Assembly (NCBI GenBank): GCA_030268105.1
Contig: BSDZ01000026.1
Coordinates: forward strand, 500,001 to 564,000
DNA: 64,000 bases
Direction: 5' to 3'
Source of the DNA: Volvox africanus
Taxonomy: Eukaryota > Chlorophyta > Chlorophyceae > Chlamydomonadales > Volvocaceae
The notes under the pieces were generated by a model that worked only from the letters and a program-made list of their open reading frames with translations, did no database searches and was not told the origin of the DNA. The position numbers were made by a program, and so were the translations under genes. Shown here piece after piece: positions 33,416-45,163 of this stretch (its first letter is position 1; each line of letters begins with the position of its first letter).

Positions 33416-36111
33416 CAAAGCGAGAGCGATGTGGGGCTGGGTATGTACCTAGCCGCGTAGGGGATGAAGACTGATTATCAAGGGCGTGGCTACAGATCTG
33501 CTCGTTTATCGATAGGGGACTTTGAACTTACCTAGCACTTGATGATGAAATTTGATGATGAAGTTTGAGATGCGATGTATGCACAAACGAAGGACTGTTG
33601 CTTGCGTGTTACGCAGCTTGAAACATGATGCTCACGGTCAGCTGAAGGCGTGCTTAAATATACCTGCCGAGTGGGGACGCAACCATCGGTTCGTACGACA
33701 TACAATATCATGATGTAATAACACTGATGTGACCTCGCTTCGTAGCTATGTTCGTGGATAGAAGTTGCGGTTGCCTAGCTCCGACGTGATATGTATGGTA
33801 ATAACTTCTGGTTGCAGGTTCACTCGATGCAGCAGGCAGCCAATAGGTACGTGCGTACCAGCTGACCGCTATCTAATGTGTAGTCGTACGTAAGGTAGCA
33901 TGTAAGAATATAAATTCATCGGAGATGTCTCGGCAAGGCAATAGAATAAGTTTGCTGCTCTGGGAGTAATGGGTTGTCCTTTATTATGATGATGTTCGAT
34001 GCATGAGTTCAGCAACTGACACGTACATGCATCCGATATCCTTGCGATATCTTCAATGCATTATTAAACATAAATCACTGACAATCCTGCTGAGGCGGAT
34101 CGAAACTGGATAATTCATTATCATTATGTAATTTGTATACGTAGTTTTAGATTATGATCCTCATCTTTTATTCGTTCACTCTTCTCATTTGCAGGAACAG
34201 AGTGCCTGATGACCTGATGAAGGATTGACGGTGATACCCCAGTCAGGAAACAAATGTATAGCCACCCACTCCCTGGTATTCAATGAATGCGGGCAGGGAT
34301 GCGGACAAATGTATTTATATTTCATTTTCTATTTCTATTTTTATTTGAATTTGTATTTCTATTTCTATTCCATTTTCTTTTTCTTTTTTTCATTTTGTTT
34401 TCGTACTTGTATGGATGTGTTTGTTTTTTACATACACACACGACTCTGTAGTCCCAGCTCCCAGCTAGTCAAACATTTGCCTTTTCCACATATTACTTCA
34501 TGAGCTGATGATACATACTCATGGTATCATTGTTACAAACATGTATTTCTCCTGCGCTGTTTGATTGTAAAGTTGTGAACCTGCGTGCGTACATGGCGCG
34601 GTGCAACGCAACGCATCAGGGCAGCCGGGACGCAGACGCAGGACGAGGGAGGCCACATTCACGGTGCGACGCGACACGCTGTGCCACGCCAAACCCGCAA
34701 ATTGTTGAAATTCGAGATCAAACATTAGCACTGCCAACGGATGCAGTTCATGTATCCTGTACTATGTCCACTGTGTGTATATGTATACGTGCATGCTTGT
34801 ATGTATGTACGCACGCGCTTGCGCGGGCGTGTATGTGTGTACGCACCTGCACGAGTGCGCGCCTGCTGTCAACCCCTCAATGCCTAATTTGTATATAATT
34901 AGTTGTCAGACATTGCAAAAGTAGTGGCCCCGCCGTTTTTCTGACACCAATGTTGGTCAATCTCCTTGGATGGTTGTTTTATTATCATCATCCTACAGTG
35001 CTTTTGATACGCAAGCAGGAACAAGGAATGGACATGTCCATAAATTAGAGGGACAAGAAGTGACACAGTTTCTTATGTCTACATTTGTCTTCAGGGCAAG
35101 GGTTTAGGTATTTAAGGCACTTAGCGGGTATTGTTGGGTATATATTAGGATTTTAGGGTTATATACACGCTGTATGTACAGGTCAACAGATAGAAAGCAT
35201 GAGTATGTATCAAGCCATTTGCTTACAGGGGCATACCATGACGTCAACAGTTTATTTTGGATTCCCTTACGGCGAATGGCACTTCAGGGTGGTAATTCAT
35301 TGCTGCTGCTGGTTTTTATTGCAGGCAACGCACGAGCCACAAGGCCCATTGATGCTGCCCCGCATGCTACGCGTGGGCATTACTTCGAATGATCAAGCTA
35401 CCCATGCATGCGGTCGTGCGGACGTAGGGCAACGTTTGTACCTCATGATCACTACGCATGCCTGGCAACCTCGCTTGCAACCGCCTGGCAACCAAGAGCA
35501 GATCGCTAGGAAAGCATCGATATCATTGCTGGATACGGCATGTACGGCTTTAAATAATTGGATTCTACCTTAACACTATCTGACCAGCCCATGAAAGGTC
35601 CCCCATCTGGGGCAGGTCATGACGAATGCATGGCCTAATCATGGCGCCTAATGCACGCGCCCCGGCACATCCGTTCAGTACATGCACGGTGCATGTCCAT
35701 GCCATGCTTGCATCCCTAGACCTGCAGGCTCGGTCGTTGCCGAACACTAGAACCTGAGCCATGATGACGGAAGGTCCCGAGCAAGCGATCAACACACGTC
35801 AGCAGGTAGGATCACGCACGATCACGCTGTAAGCAGCAGGTGATGAAGCGATGGCCAGAAAACAACACAGGGACAATATTAGCATGGAGTAGGCGTATAT
35901 CAGATATCATAATACTGCACTCTGTGCATGTGGGCTCGGCTGTACGCAAGTCATCAGGAAGCAAGAGCGATCAATGCACACGGACGGTGCATGCCGTGCG
36001 GGAATGGCATCTAACACGGTCTGGATCGACATAGTAATGCATGAAATGCATGCATGCAGAACATCATGTGTATTTACATATATGTCTATATACCTATATA
36101 TCTATATATTG
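33416..36111. other. Spacer between gene copies 3 and 4 (short form)
   Basis: This short-form spacer carries the same 805-bp deletion (join near 34308). It contains the promoter-side sequence of gene copy 3 and the downstream flank of gene copy 4. No gene is supported. Confidence 0.6.
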
Positions 36112-36516
36112 TTATATATCTGTGTCCATGCTATCAGACGTATCCTGTGCATACACATGCATGCGAAATGAAATAGGTCGTGCATATGCATGCATGTCGT
36201 CGACTCCGACTCCGACCCCGACTCCGACAGACTCATTCGCTGTGGATGCGCTTGTCAGGTATGCACGCACCTCAGCTGCGCGGCACACGAAGCGAACCGG
36301 CTGGTTGCAGCCCTGCTGGTGCACAAAGCCCTCCTGGCTCATCAGGTAGCACAGCCCAGGCTCAGACGTCTTACCATCGAGCCAGGAGGTGACACGCCTG
36401 GAAGCGACCAGCTGACGGACAGAGGCTGCGTGCGCATGCATACGAACACATCTATACATCTAAAGCAAAATGCTTGTCAGCCAGCAAGGTCATGGCCGGG
36501 GAGGAGTCGAGCAAAC

Positions 36517-36552
<36 letters not shown>

Positions 36553-37528
36553 GAATATATATGTAATACTAGGACTATACTTATAAACTACGTACATGTG
36601 CAGTGCTTGCATACATGCATGTATTATATACCATGTTTGCAGCCGTATATATGTATGCATGTCATCCGTCGTCCTGCTGTCCTTCGTCATCTTGCCGCTG
36701 CTGTTGTATCTGTATGTACGTAACGAATCAGTCTCCAAATAAATGGTCTTTTGTGTCCATTGGATAGGCGACGGGCCCATCCATATCATCGATGGTGGTT
36801 TGCATGTGAGCTACATAGATAGCTATGATGACGCACGTACGTACCCAGAGAATTGGGGTCATCCTGGGGCGCCAGTTCCAGTTTATTCCTTGCGCAAATG
36901 TCCTTCGCCGTTTTGAAGTTATTCAAGCAGCCATCGGGGCCATTGATATCGTACAGGATGTAGAGGCGACCACGCTCGGCAGGGTTGCGGTATTCGATCT
37001 TCTTGTAAGCGTATGTGAAGGGGTCAACGCATGCCTGGCTGAGCTGGGATGGAGGGCTAGGAGGGGCTGAGGCTGGTGCTCTCGTCAGGGCATCAAAAGA
37101 GGGGGGCAAGGGAGCGAGTATAAAAAAAATATATATATATATACATATACATATATATACAGGTGTAGATGTAAAGTTATCAAAGGATGGGATATAACAA
37201 TAAGGCCGTATACACTGCGCAATACACGCGCCCTCCATACAGCGCCAATTATAGCATGTTTAGCCTTATATTCCCGATCTTCATATAGCACGGCCACCAT
37301 TGATCAAAGCCGTGTACGTACGCACCTCAGCTGCGCGGCACACGAAGCGAACCGGCTGGTTGCAGCCCTGCTGGTGCACAAAGCCCTCCTGGCTCATCAG
37401 GTAGCACAGCCCAGGCTCAGACGTCTTACCATCGAGCCAGGAGGTGACACGCCTGGAAGCGACCAGCTGGCGGACAGAGGCTGCGTGCGCATGCAAAGGC
37501 ATACCAACAGACATGTATACTTGACAGA

Positions 37529-37583
37529 CGTGTTGCACTGTGGGCGACTTGCCCTGAAAGACAAGCACCGGCGGGGCCCCTGA
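37529..37583 (-). mobile_element. Fossil LINE 3' end in intron 1 (gene copy 4)
   Basis: The same fossil; it predates the gene-array duplications because every complete unit has it at the same place. Confidence 0.7.
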
Positions 37584-37597
37584 CATACAATCAAGAA

Positions 37598-39942
37598 TGC
37601 ACTGCACCGCACCGCACTGCACTGCACCGCACCGCACTGCACTGCACCGCACTGCACTGCACCGCACCGCACTGCACCGCACTGCACCGCACTGCACCGC
37701 ACTGCACCGCACTGCACCGCACCGCACCGCACTGCACTGCACCGCACTGCACTGCACCGCACTGCACTGCACCGCACTGCACTGCACCGCACTGCACTGC
37801 ACCGCACTGCACTGCACTGCACTGCACCGCACCGCACTGCACTGCACCGCACTGCACTGCACCGCACTGCACTGCACCGCACTGCACTGCACCGCACTGC
37901 ACTGCACCGCACTGCACCGCACTGCACCGCACTGCACTGCACCGCACTGCACTGCACTGCACTGCACTGCACTGCACCGCACTGCACTGCACCGCACTGC
38001 ACTGCACCGCACCGCACTGCACTGCACCGCACTGCACTGCACCGCACTGCACTGCACCGCACTGCACTGCACCGCACTGCACTGCACCGCACTGCACCGC
38101 ACTGCACTGCACCGCACTGCACTGCACTGCACTGCACCGCACCGCACTGCACTGCACCGCACTGCACCGCACTGCACTGCACCGCACTGCACTGCACCGC
38201 ACTGCACTGCACCGCACTGCACTGCACCGCACCGCACTGCACTGCACCGCACTGCACTGCACCGCACTGCACTGCACCGCACTGCACTGCACCGCACTGC
38301 ACTGCACCGCACTGCACCGCACCGCACTGCACCGCACTGCACTGCACTGCACTGCACCGCACCGCACTGCACTGCACCGCACTGCACTGCACCGCACCGC
38401 ACTGCACCGCACTGCACTGCACCGCACTGCACTGCACCGCACCGCACTGCACCGCACTGCACTGCACCGCACTGCACTGCACCGCACCGCACTGCACTGC
38501 ACTGCACCGCACTGCACTGCACTGCACCGCACCGCACTGCACCGCACCGCACTGCACTGCACTGCACCGCACTGCACTGCACTGCACCGCACCGCACCGC
38601 ACCGCACTGCACTGCACTGCACCGCACCGCACTGCACCGCACTGCACTGCACTGCACCGCACCGCACTGCACCGCACCGCACTGCACTGCACTGCACCGC
38701 ACCGCACTGCACCGCACTGCACTGCACTGCACTGCACCGCACTGCACTGCACTGCACCGCACTGCACTGCACCGCACCGCACTGCACCGCACTGCACTGC
38801 ACCGCACTGCACTGCACCGCACCGCACTGCACCGCACTGCACTGCACCGCACTGCACTGCACCGCACCGCACTGCACTGCACTGCACCGCACTGCACTGC
38901 ACTGCACCGCACTGCACTGCAACGCACTGCACTGCACTGCACCGCACTGCACTGCACTGCACTGCACTGCACTGCACTGCACCGCACTGCACTGCACTGC
39001 ACCGCACTGCACTGCACTGCACCGCACCGCACCGCACCGCACTGCACTGCACTGCACCGCACCGCACTGCACCGCACTGCACTGCACTGCACCGCACCGC
39101 ACTGCACCGCACCGCACTGCACTGCACTGCACCGCACCGCACTGCACCGCACTGCACTGCACTGCACTGCACCGCACTGCACTGCACTGCACCGCACTGC
39201 ACTGCACCGCACCGCACTGCACCGCACTGCACTGCACCGCACTGCACTGCACCGCACCGCACTGCACCGCACTGCACTGCACCGCACTGCACTGCACCGC
39301 ACCGCACTGCACTGCACTGCACTGCACCGCACTGCACTGCACTGCACCGCACCGCACCGCACCGCACTGCACTGCACTGCACCGCACCGCACTGCACCGC
39401 ACTGCACTGCACTGCACCGCACCGCACTGCACCGCACCGCACTGCACTGCACTGCACCGCACCGCACTGCACCGCACTGCACTGCACTGCACTGCACCGC
39501 ACTGCACTGCACTGCACCGCACTGCACTGCACCGCACCGCACTGCACTGCACCGCACCGCACTGCACCGCACTGCACTGCACTGCACCGCACCGCACTGC
39601 ACCGCACCGCACTGCACTGCACTGCACCGCACCGCACTGCACCGCACTGCACTGCACTGCACTGCACCGCACTGCACTGCACTGCACCGCACTGCACTGC
39701 ACCGCACCGCACTGCACCGCACTGCACTGCACCGCACTGCACTGCACCGCACCGCACTGCACCGCACTGCACTGCACCGCACTGCACTGCACCGCACCGC
39801 ACTGCACTGCACTGCACCGCACTGCACTGCACTGCACCGCACTGCACTGCACCGCACTGCACTGCACTGCACCGCACTGCACTGCACTGCACTGCACTGC
39901 ACTGCACTGCACTGCACTGCACCGCACCGCACTGCACTGCAA
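37598..39942. repeat. Expanded (ACYGC)n pentanucleotide array, intron 1 of gene copy 4
   Basis: About 2.34 kb, roughly 470 units, some eight- to tenfold longer than its sisters. The order of T and C variants recurs in long blocks, so the array grew by duplicating segments as well as single units. One unit near 38931 reads AACGC. Confidence 0.95.
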
Positions 39943-40323
39943 TGTCATGCTATGCCATGCACACAAACTCCAACCAAACAAATACACACCTGTATGCTCC
40001 TCAGACACCTGCATGCATGCATACATACCCAGGGATTTGGAGTCATCCTGCGGCGCCAGCTCCAGTTTATCCCTTGCACAAATGTCCTTCGCCGTTTTGA
40101 AGTCATTCAAGCAGCCATCAGGCCCATCAATATCGTAGAGGACGTACAGGCGGCCACCCTCGGCAGGGTTGCGGTATTCGATCTTCTTGTAGGCATACTT
40201 TGAGGGGTCGACGCAGGCCCTGGAAACCCCCAAGCTGGTGCCCAGAAGAGCCAGGAACAGCAGCAGCATTGCCGCAATTGTCGCGGGACGACGGCAGGGG
40301 GCGGGACTCGGGCTGGTCGCCAT

Positions 40324-43019
40324 CAAAGCGAGAGCGATGTGGGGCTGGGTATGTACCTAGCCGCGTAGGGGATGAAGACTGATTATCAAGGGCGTGGCTA
40401 CAGATCTGCTCGTTTATCGATAGGGGACTTTGAACTTACCTAGCACTTGATGATGAAATTTGATGATGAAGTTTGAGATGCGATGTATGCACAAACGAAG
40501 GACTGTTGCTTGCGTGTTACGCAGCTTGAAACATGATGCTCACGGTCAGCTGAAGGCGTGCTTAAATATACCTGCCGAGTGGGGACGCAACCATCGGTTC
40601 GTACGACATACAATATCATGATGTAATAACACTGATGTGACCTCGCTTCGTAGCTATGTTCGTGGATAGAAGTTGCGGTTGCCTAGCTCCGACGTGATAT
40701 GTATGGTAATAACTTCTGGTTGCAGGTTCACTCGATGCAGCAGGCAGCCAATAGGTACGTGCGTACCAGCTGACCGCTATCTAATGTGTAGTCGTACGTA
40801 AGGTAGCATGTAAGAATATAAATTCATCGGAGATGTCTCGGCAAGGCAATAGAATAAGTTTGCTGCTCTGGGAGTAATGGGTTGTCCTTTATTATGATGA
40901 TGTTCGATGCATGAGTTCAGCAACTGACACGTACATGCATCCGATATCCTTGCGATATCTTCAATGCATTATTAAACATAAATCACTGACAATCCTGCTG
41001 AGGCGGATCGAAACTGGATAATTCATTATCATTATGTAATTTGTATACGTAGTTTTAGATTATGATCCTCATCTTTTATTCGTTCACTCTTCTCATTTGC
41101 AGGAACAGAGTGCCTGATGACCTGATGAAGGATTGACGGTGATACCCCAGTCAGGAAACAAATGTATAGCCACCCACTCCCTGGTATTCAATGAATGCGG
41201 GCAGGGATGCGGACAAATGTATTTATATTTCATTTTCTATTTCTATTTTTATTTGAATTTGTATTTCTATTTCTATTCCATTTTCTTTTTCTTTTTTTCA
41301 TTTTGTTTTCGTACTTGTATGGATGTGTTTGTTTTTTACATACACACACGACTCTGTAGTCCCAGCTCCCAGCTAGTCAAACATTTGCCTTTTCCACATA
41401 TTACTTCATGAGCTGATGATACATACTCATGGTATCATTGTTACAAACATGTATTTCTCCTGCGCTGTTTGATTGTAAAGTTGTGAACCTGCGTGCGTAC
41501 ATGGCGCGGTGCAACGCAACTCATCAGGGCAGCCGGGACGCAGACGCAGGACGAGGGAGGCCACATTCACGGTGCGACGCGACACGCTGTGCCACGCCAA
41601 ACCCGCAAATTGTTGAAATTCGAGATCAAACATTAGCACTGCCAACGGATGCAGTTCATGTATCCTGTACTATGTCCACTGTGTGTATATGTATACGTGC
41701 ATGCTTGTATGTATGTACGCACGCGCTTGCGCGGGCGTGTATGTGTGTACGCACCTGCACGAGTGCGCGCCTGCTGTCAACCCCTCAATGCCTAATTTGT
41801 ATATAATTAGTTGTCAGACATTGCAAAAGTAGTGGCCCCGCCGTTTTTCTGACACCAATGTTGGTCAATCTCCTTGGATGGTTGTTTTATTATCATCATC
41901 CTACAGTGCTTTTGATACGCAAGCAGGAACAAGGAATGGACATGTCCATAAATTAGAGGGACAAGAAGTGACACAGTTTCTTATGTCTACATTTGTCTTC
42001 AGGGCAAGGGTTTAGGTATTTAAGGCACTTAGCGGGTATTGTTGGGTATATATTAGGATTTTAGGGTTATATACACGCTGTATGTACAGGTCAACAGATA
42101 GAAAGCATGAGTATGTATCAAGCCATTTGCTTACAGGGGCATACCATGACGTCAACAGTTTATTTTGGATTCCCTTACGGCGAATGGCACTTCAGGGTGG
42201 TAATTCATTGCTGCTGCTGGTTTTTATTGCAGGCAACGCACGAGCCACAAGGCCCATTGATGCTGCCCCGCATGCTACGCGTGGGCATTACTTCGAATGA
42301 TCAAGCTACCCATGCATGCGGTCGTGCGGACGTAGGGCAACGTTTGTACCTCATGATCACTACGCATGCCTGGCAACCTCGCTTGCAACCGCCTGGCAAC
42401 CAAGAGCAGATCGCTAGGAAAGCATCGATATCATTGCTGGATACGGCATGTACGGCTTTAAATAATTGGATTCTACCTTAACATTATCTGACCAGCCCAT
42501 GAAAGGTCCCCCATCTGGGGCAGGTCATGACGAATGCATGGCCTAATCATGGCGCCTAATGCACGCGCCCCGGCACATCCGTTCAGTACATGCACGGTGC
42601 ATGTCCATGCCATGCTTGCATCCCTAGACCTGCAGGCTCGGTCGTTGCCGAACACTAGAACCTGAGCCATGATGATGGAAGGTCCCGAGCAAGCGATCAA
42701 CACACGTCAGCAGGTAGGATCACGCACGATCACGCTGTAAGCAGCAGGTGATGAAGCGATGGCCAGAAAACAACACAGGGACAATATTAGCATGGAGTAG
42801 GCGTATATCAGATATCATAATACTGCACTCTGTGCATGTGGGCTCGGCTGTACGCAAGTCATCAGGAAGCAAGAGCGATCAATGCACACGGACGGTGCAT
42901 GCCGTGCGGGAATGGCATCTAACACGGTCTGGATCGACATAGTAATGCATGAAATGCATGCATGCAGAACATCATGAGTATTTACATATATGTCTATATA
43001 CCTATATATCTATATATTG
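40324..43019. other. Spacer between gene copies 4 and 5 (short form)
   Basis: This short-form spacer has the 805-bp deletion join near 41216. A few single-base differences from the other copies occur, for example GCAACTCATC near 41516. No gene is supported. Confidence 0.6.
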
Positions 43020-43424
43020 TTATATATCTGTGTCCATGCTATCAGACGTATCCTGTGCATACACATGCATGCGAAATGAAATAGGTCGTGCATATGCATG
43101 CATGTCGTCGACTCCGACTCCGACCCCGACTCCGACAGACTCATTCGCTGTGGATGCGCTTGTCAGGCATGCACGCACCTCAGCTGCGCGGCACACGAAG
43201 CGAACCGGCTGGTTGCAGCCCTGCTGGTGCACAAAGCCCTCCTGGCTCATCAGGTAGCACAGCCCAGGCTCAGACGTCTTACCATCGAGCCAGGAGGTGA
43301 CACGCCTGGAAGCGACCAGCTGACGGACAGAGGCTGCGTGCGCATGCATACGAACACATCTATACATCTAAAGCAAAATGCTTGTCAGCCAGCAAGGTCA
43401 TGGCCGGGGAGGAGTCGAGCAAAC

Positions 43425-43459
<35 letters not shown>

Positions 43460-44036
43460 CATGAATATATATGTAATACTAGGACTATACTTATAAACTA
43501 CGTACATGTGCAGTGCTTGCATACATGCATGTATTATATACCATGTTTGCAGCCGTATATATGTATGCATGTCATCCGTCGTCCTGCTGTCCTTCGTCAT
43601 CTTGCCGCTGCTGTTGTATCTGTATGTACGTAACGAATCAGTCTCCAAATAAATGGTCTTTTGTGTCCATTGGATAGGCGACGGGCCCATCCATATCATC
43701 GATGGTGGTTTGCATGTGAGCTACATAGATAGCTATGATGACGCACGTACGTACCCAGAGAATTGGGGTCATCCTGGGGCGCCAGTTCCAGTTTATTCCT
43801 TGCGCAAATGTCCTTCGCCGTTTTGAAGTTATTCAAGCAGCCATCGGGGCCATTGATATCGTACAGGATGTAGAGGCGACCACGCTCGGCAGGGTTGCGG
43901 TATTCGATCTTCTTGTAAGCGTATGTGAAGGGGTCAACGCATGCCTGGCTGAGCTGGGATGGAGGGCTAGGAGGGGCTGAGGCTGGTGCTGTCGTCAGGG
44001 CATCAAAAGAGGGGGGCAAGGGAGCGAGTATAAAAA

Positions 44037-44068
<32 letters not shown>

Positions 44069-44438
44069 ACAGGTGTAGATGTAAAGTTATCAAAGGATGG
44101 GATATAACAATAAGGCCGTATACACTGCGCAATACACGCGCCCTCCATACAGCGCCAATTATAGCATGTTTAGCCTTATATTCCCGATCTTCATATAGCA
44201 CGGCCACCATTGATCAAAGCCGTGTACGTACGCACCTCAGCTGCGCGGCACACGAAGCGAACCGGCTGGTTGCAGCCCTGCTGGTGCACAAAGCCCTCCT
44301 GGCTCATCAGGTAGCACAGCCCAGGCTCAGACGTCTTACCATCGAGCCAGGAGGTGACACGCCTGGAAGCGACCAGCTGGCGGACAGAGGCTGCGTGCGC
44401 ATGCAAAGGCATACCAACAGACATGTATACTTGACAGA

Positions 44439-44493
44439 CGTGTTGCACTGTGGGCGACTTGCCCTGAAAGACAAGCACCGGCGGGGCCCCTGA
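44439..44493 (-). mobile_element. Fossil LINE 3' end in intron 1 (gene copy 5)
   Basis: The same fossil, positioned between exon 2 and the pentanucleotide array. Confidence 0.7.
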
Positions 44494-44507
44494 CATACAA
44501 TCAAGAA

Positions 44508-44781
44508 TGCACTGCACCGCACCGCACTGCACTGCACCGCACCGCACTGCACCGCACCGCACTGCACTGCACTGCACCGCACCGCACTGCACCGCACTGC
44601 ACTGCACTGCACCGCACTGCACTGCACCGCACCGCACTGCACCGCACTGCACCGCACTGCACCGCACTGCACTGCACCGCACTGCACTGCACCGCACTGC
44701 ACTGCACCGCACTGCACTGCACCGCACTGCACTGCACCGCACTGCACTGCACCGCACTGCACCGCACTGCACCGCACTGCA
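44508..44781. repeat. (ACYGC)n pentanucleotide array, intron 1 of gene copy 5
   Basis: About 55 ACTGC/ACCGC units. Confidence 0.95.
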
Positions 44782-45163
44782 ATGTCATGCCATGCCATGC
44801 ACACAAACTCCAACCAAACAAATACACACCTGTATGCTCCTCAGACACCTGCATGCATGCATACATACCCAGGGATTTGGAGTCATCCTGCGGCGCCAGC
44901 TCCAGTTTATCCCTTGCACAAATGTCCTTCGCCGTTTTGAAGTCATTCAAGCAGCCATCAGGCCCATCAATATCGTAGAGGACGTACAGGCGGCCACCCT
45001 CGGCAGGGTTGCGGTATTCGATCTTCTTGTAGGCATACTTTGAGGGGTCGACGCAGGCCCTGGAAACCCCCAAGCTGGTGCCCAGAAGAGCCAGGAACAG
45101 CAGCAGCATTGCCGCAATTGTCGCGGGACGACGGCAGGGGGCGGGACTCGGGCTGGTCGCCAT

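Larger units (their letters stand above)
36112..40323 (-). pseudogene. Gene copy 4: lectin-like gene with a one-base loss at the exon 2 end and a giant intron 1 array
   Basis: The exons are 40323-40029, 37480-37326, 37078-36845 and 36425-36112. Exon 2 is 155 nt rather than 156 because the end reads GCTGAG|GTGCGT instead of GCTGCAG|GTGCGT. The form seen here is the one normally found at exon 4. With the usual exon 3 acceptor the frame shifts and reaches TGA inside exon 3. Reading through the donor also stops after about 15 codons. Only domain 1 would be made in either case. The exon 3 acceptor is GACGAGAG rather than GACGACAG. Exon 4 has Cys->Tyr in the unique tail. Intron 1 is enlarged to about 2.5 kb by pentanucleotide growth. 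It may be a pseudogene or a single-domain variant. Confidence 0.5.
43020..45163 (-). pseudogene. Gene copy 5: lectin-like gene with the same one-base loss at the exon 2 end
   Basis: The exons are 45163-44869, 44390-44236, 43988-43755 and 43333-43020. Exon 2 is 155 nt and ends GCTGAG|GTGCGT, as in the neighbouring copy at 36112-40323, so exon 3 is entered out of frame. The signal peptide, domain 1 and the individual exons 3 and 4 are otherwise intact. A short product with one lectin-like domain is the likely outcome if the gene is expressed. The array in intron 1 is about 274 bp. Shared damage in two adjacent units suggests that one change was spread by duplication or conversion. Confidence 0.5.

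Noticed and set aside
37281..40326. Very long reading frames (850-910 residues) on both strands made of QCSAV/RCGAV or ALHCTAPHRT repeats
   Set aside because: They are translations of the stop-free ACTGC/ACCGC array, open in every frame; the array is intronic between exons 1 and 2.
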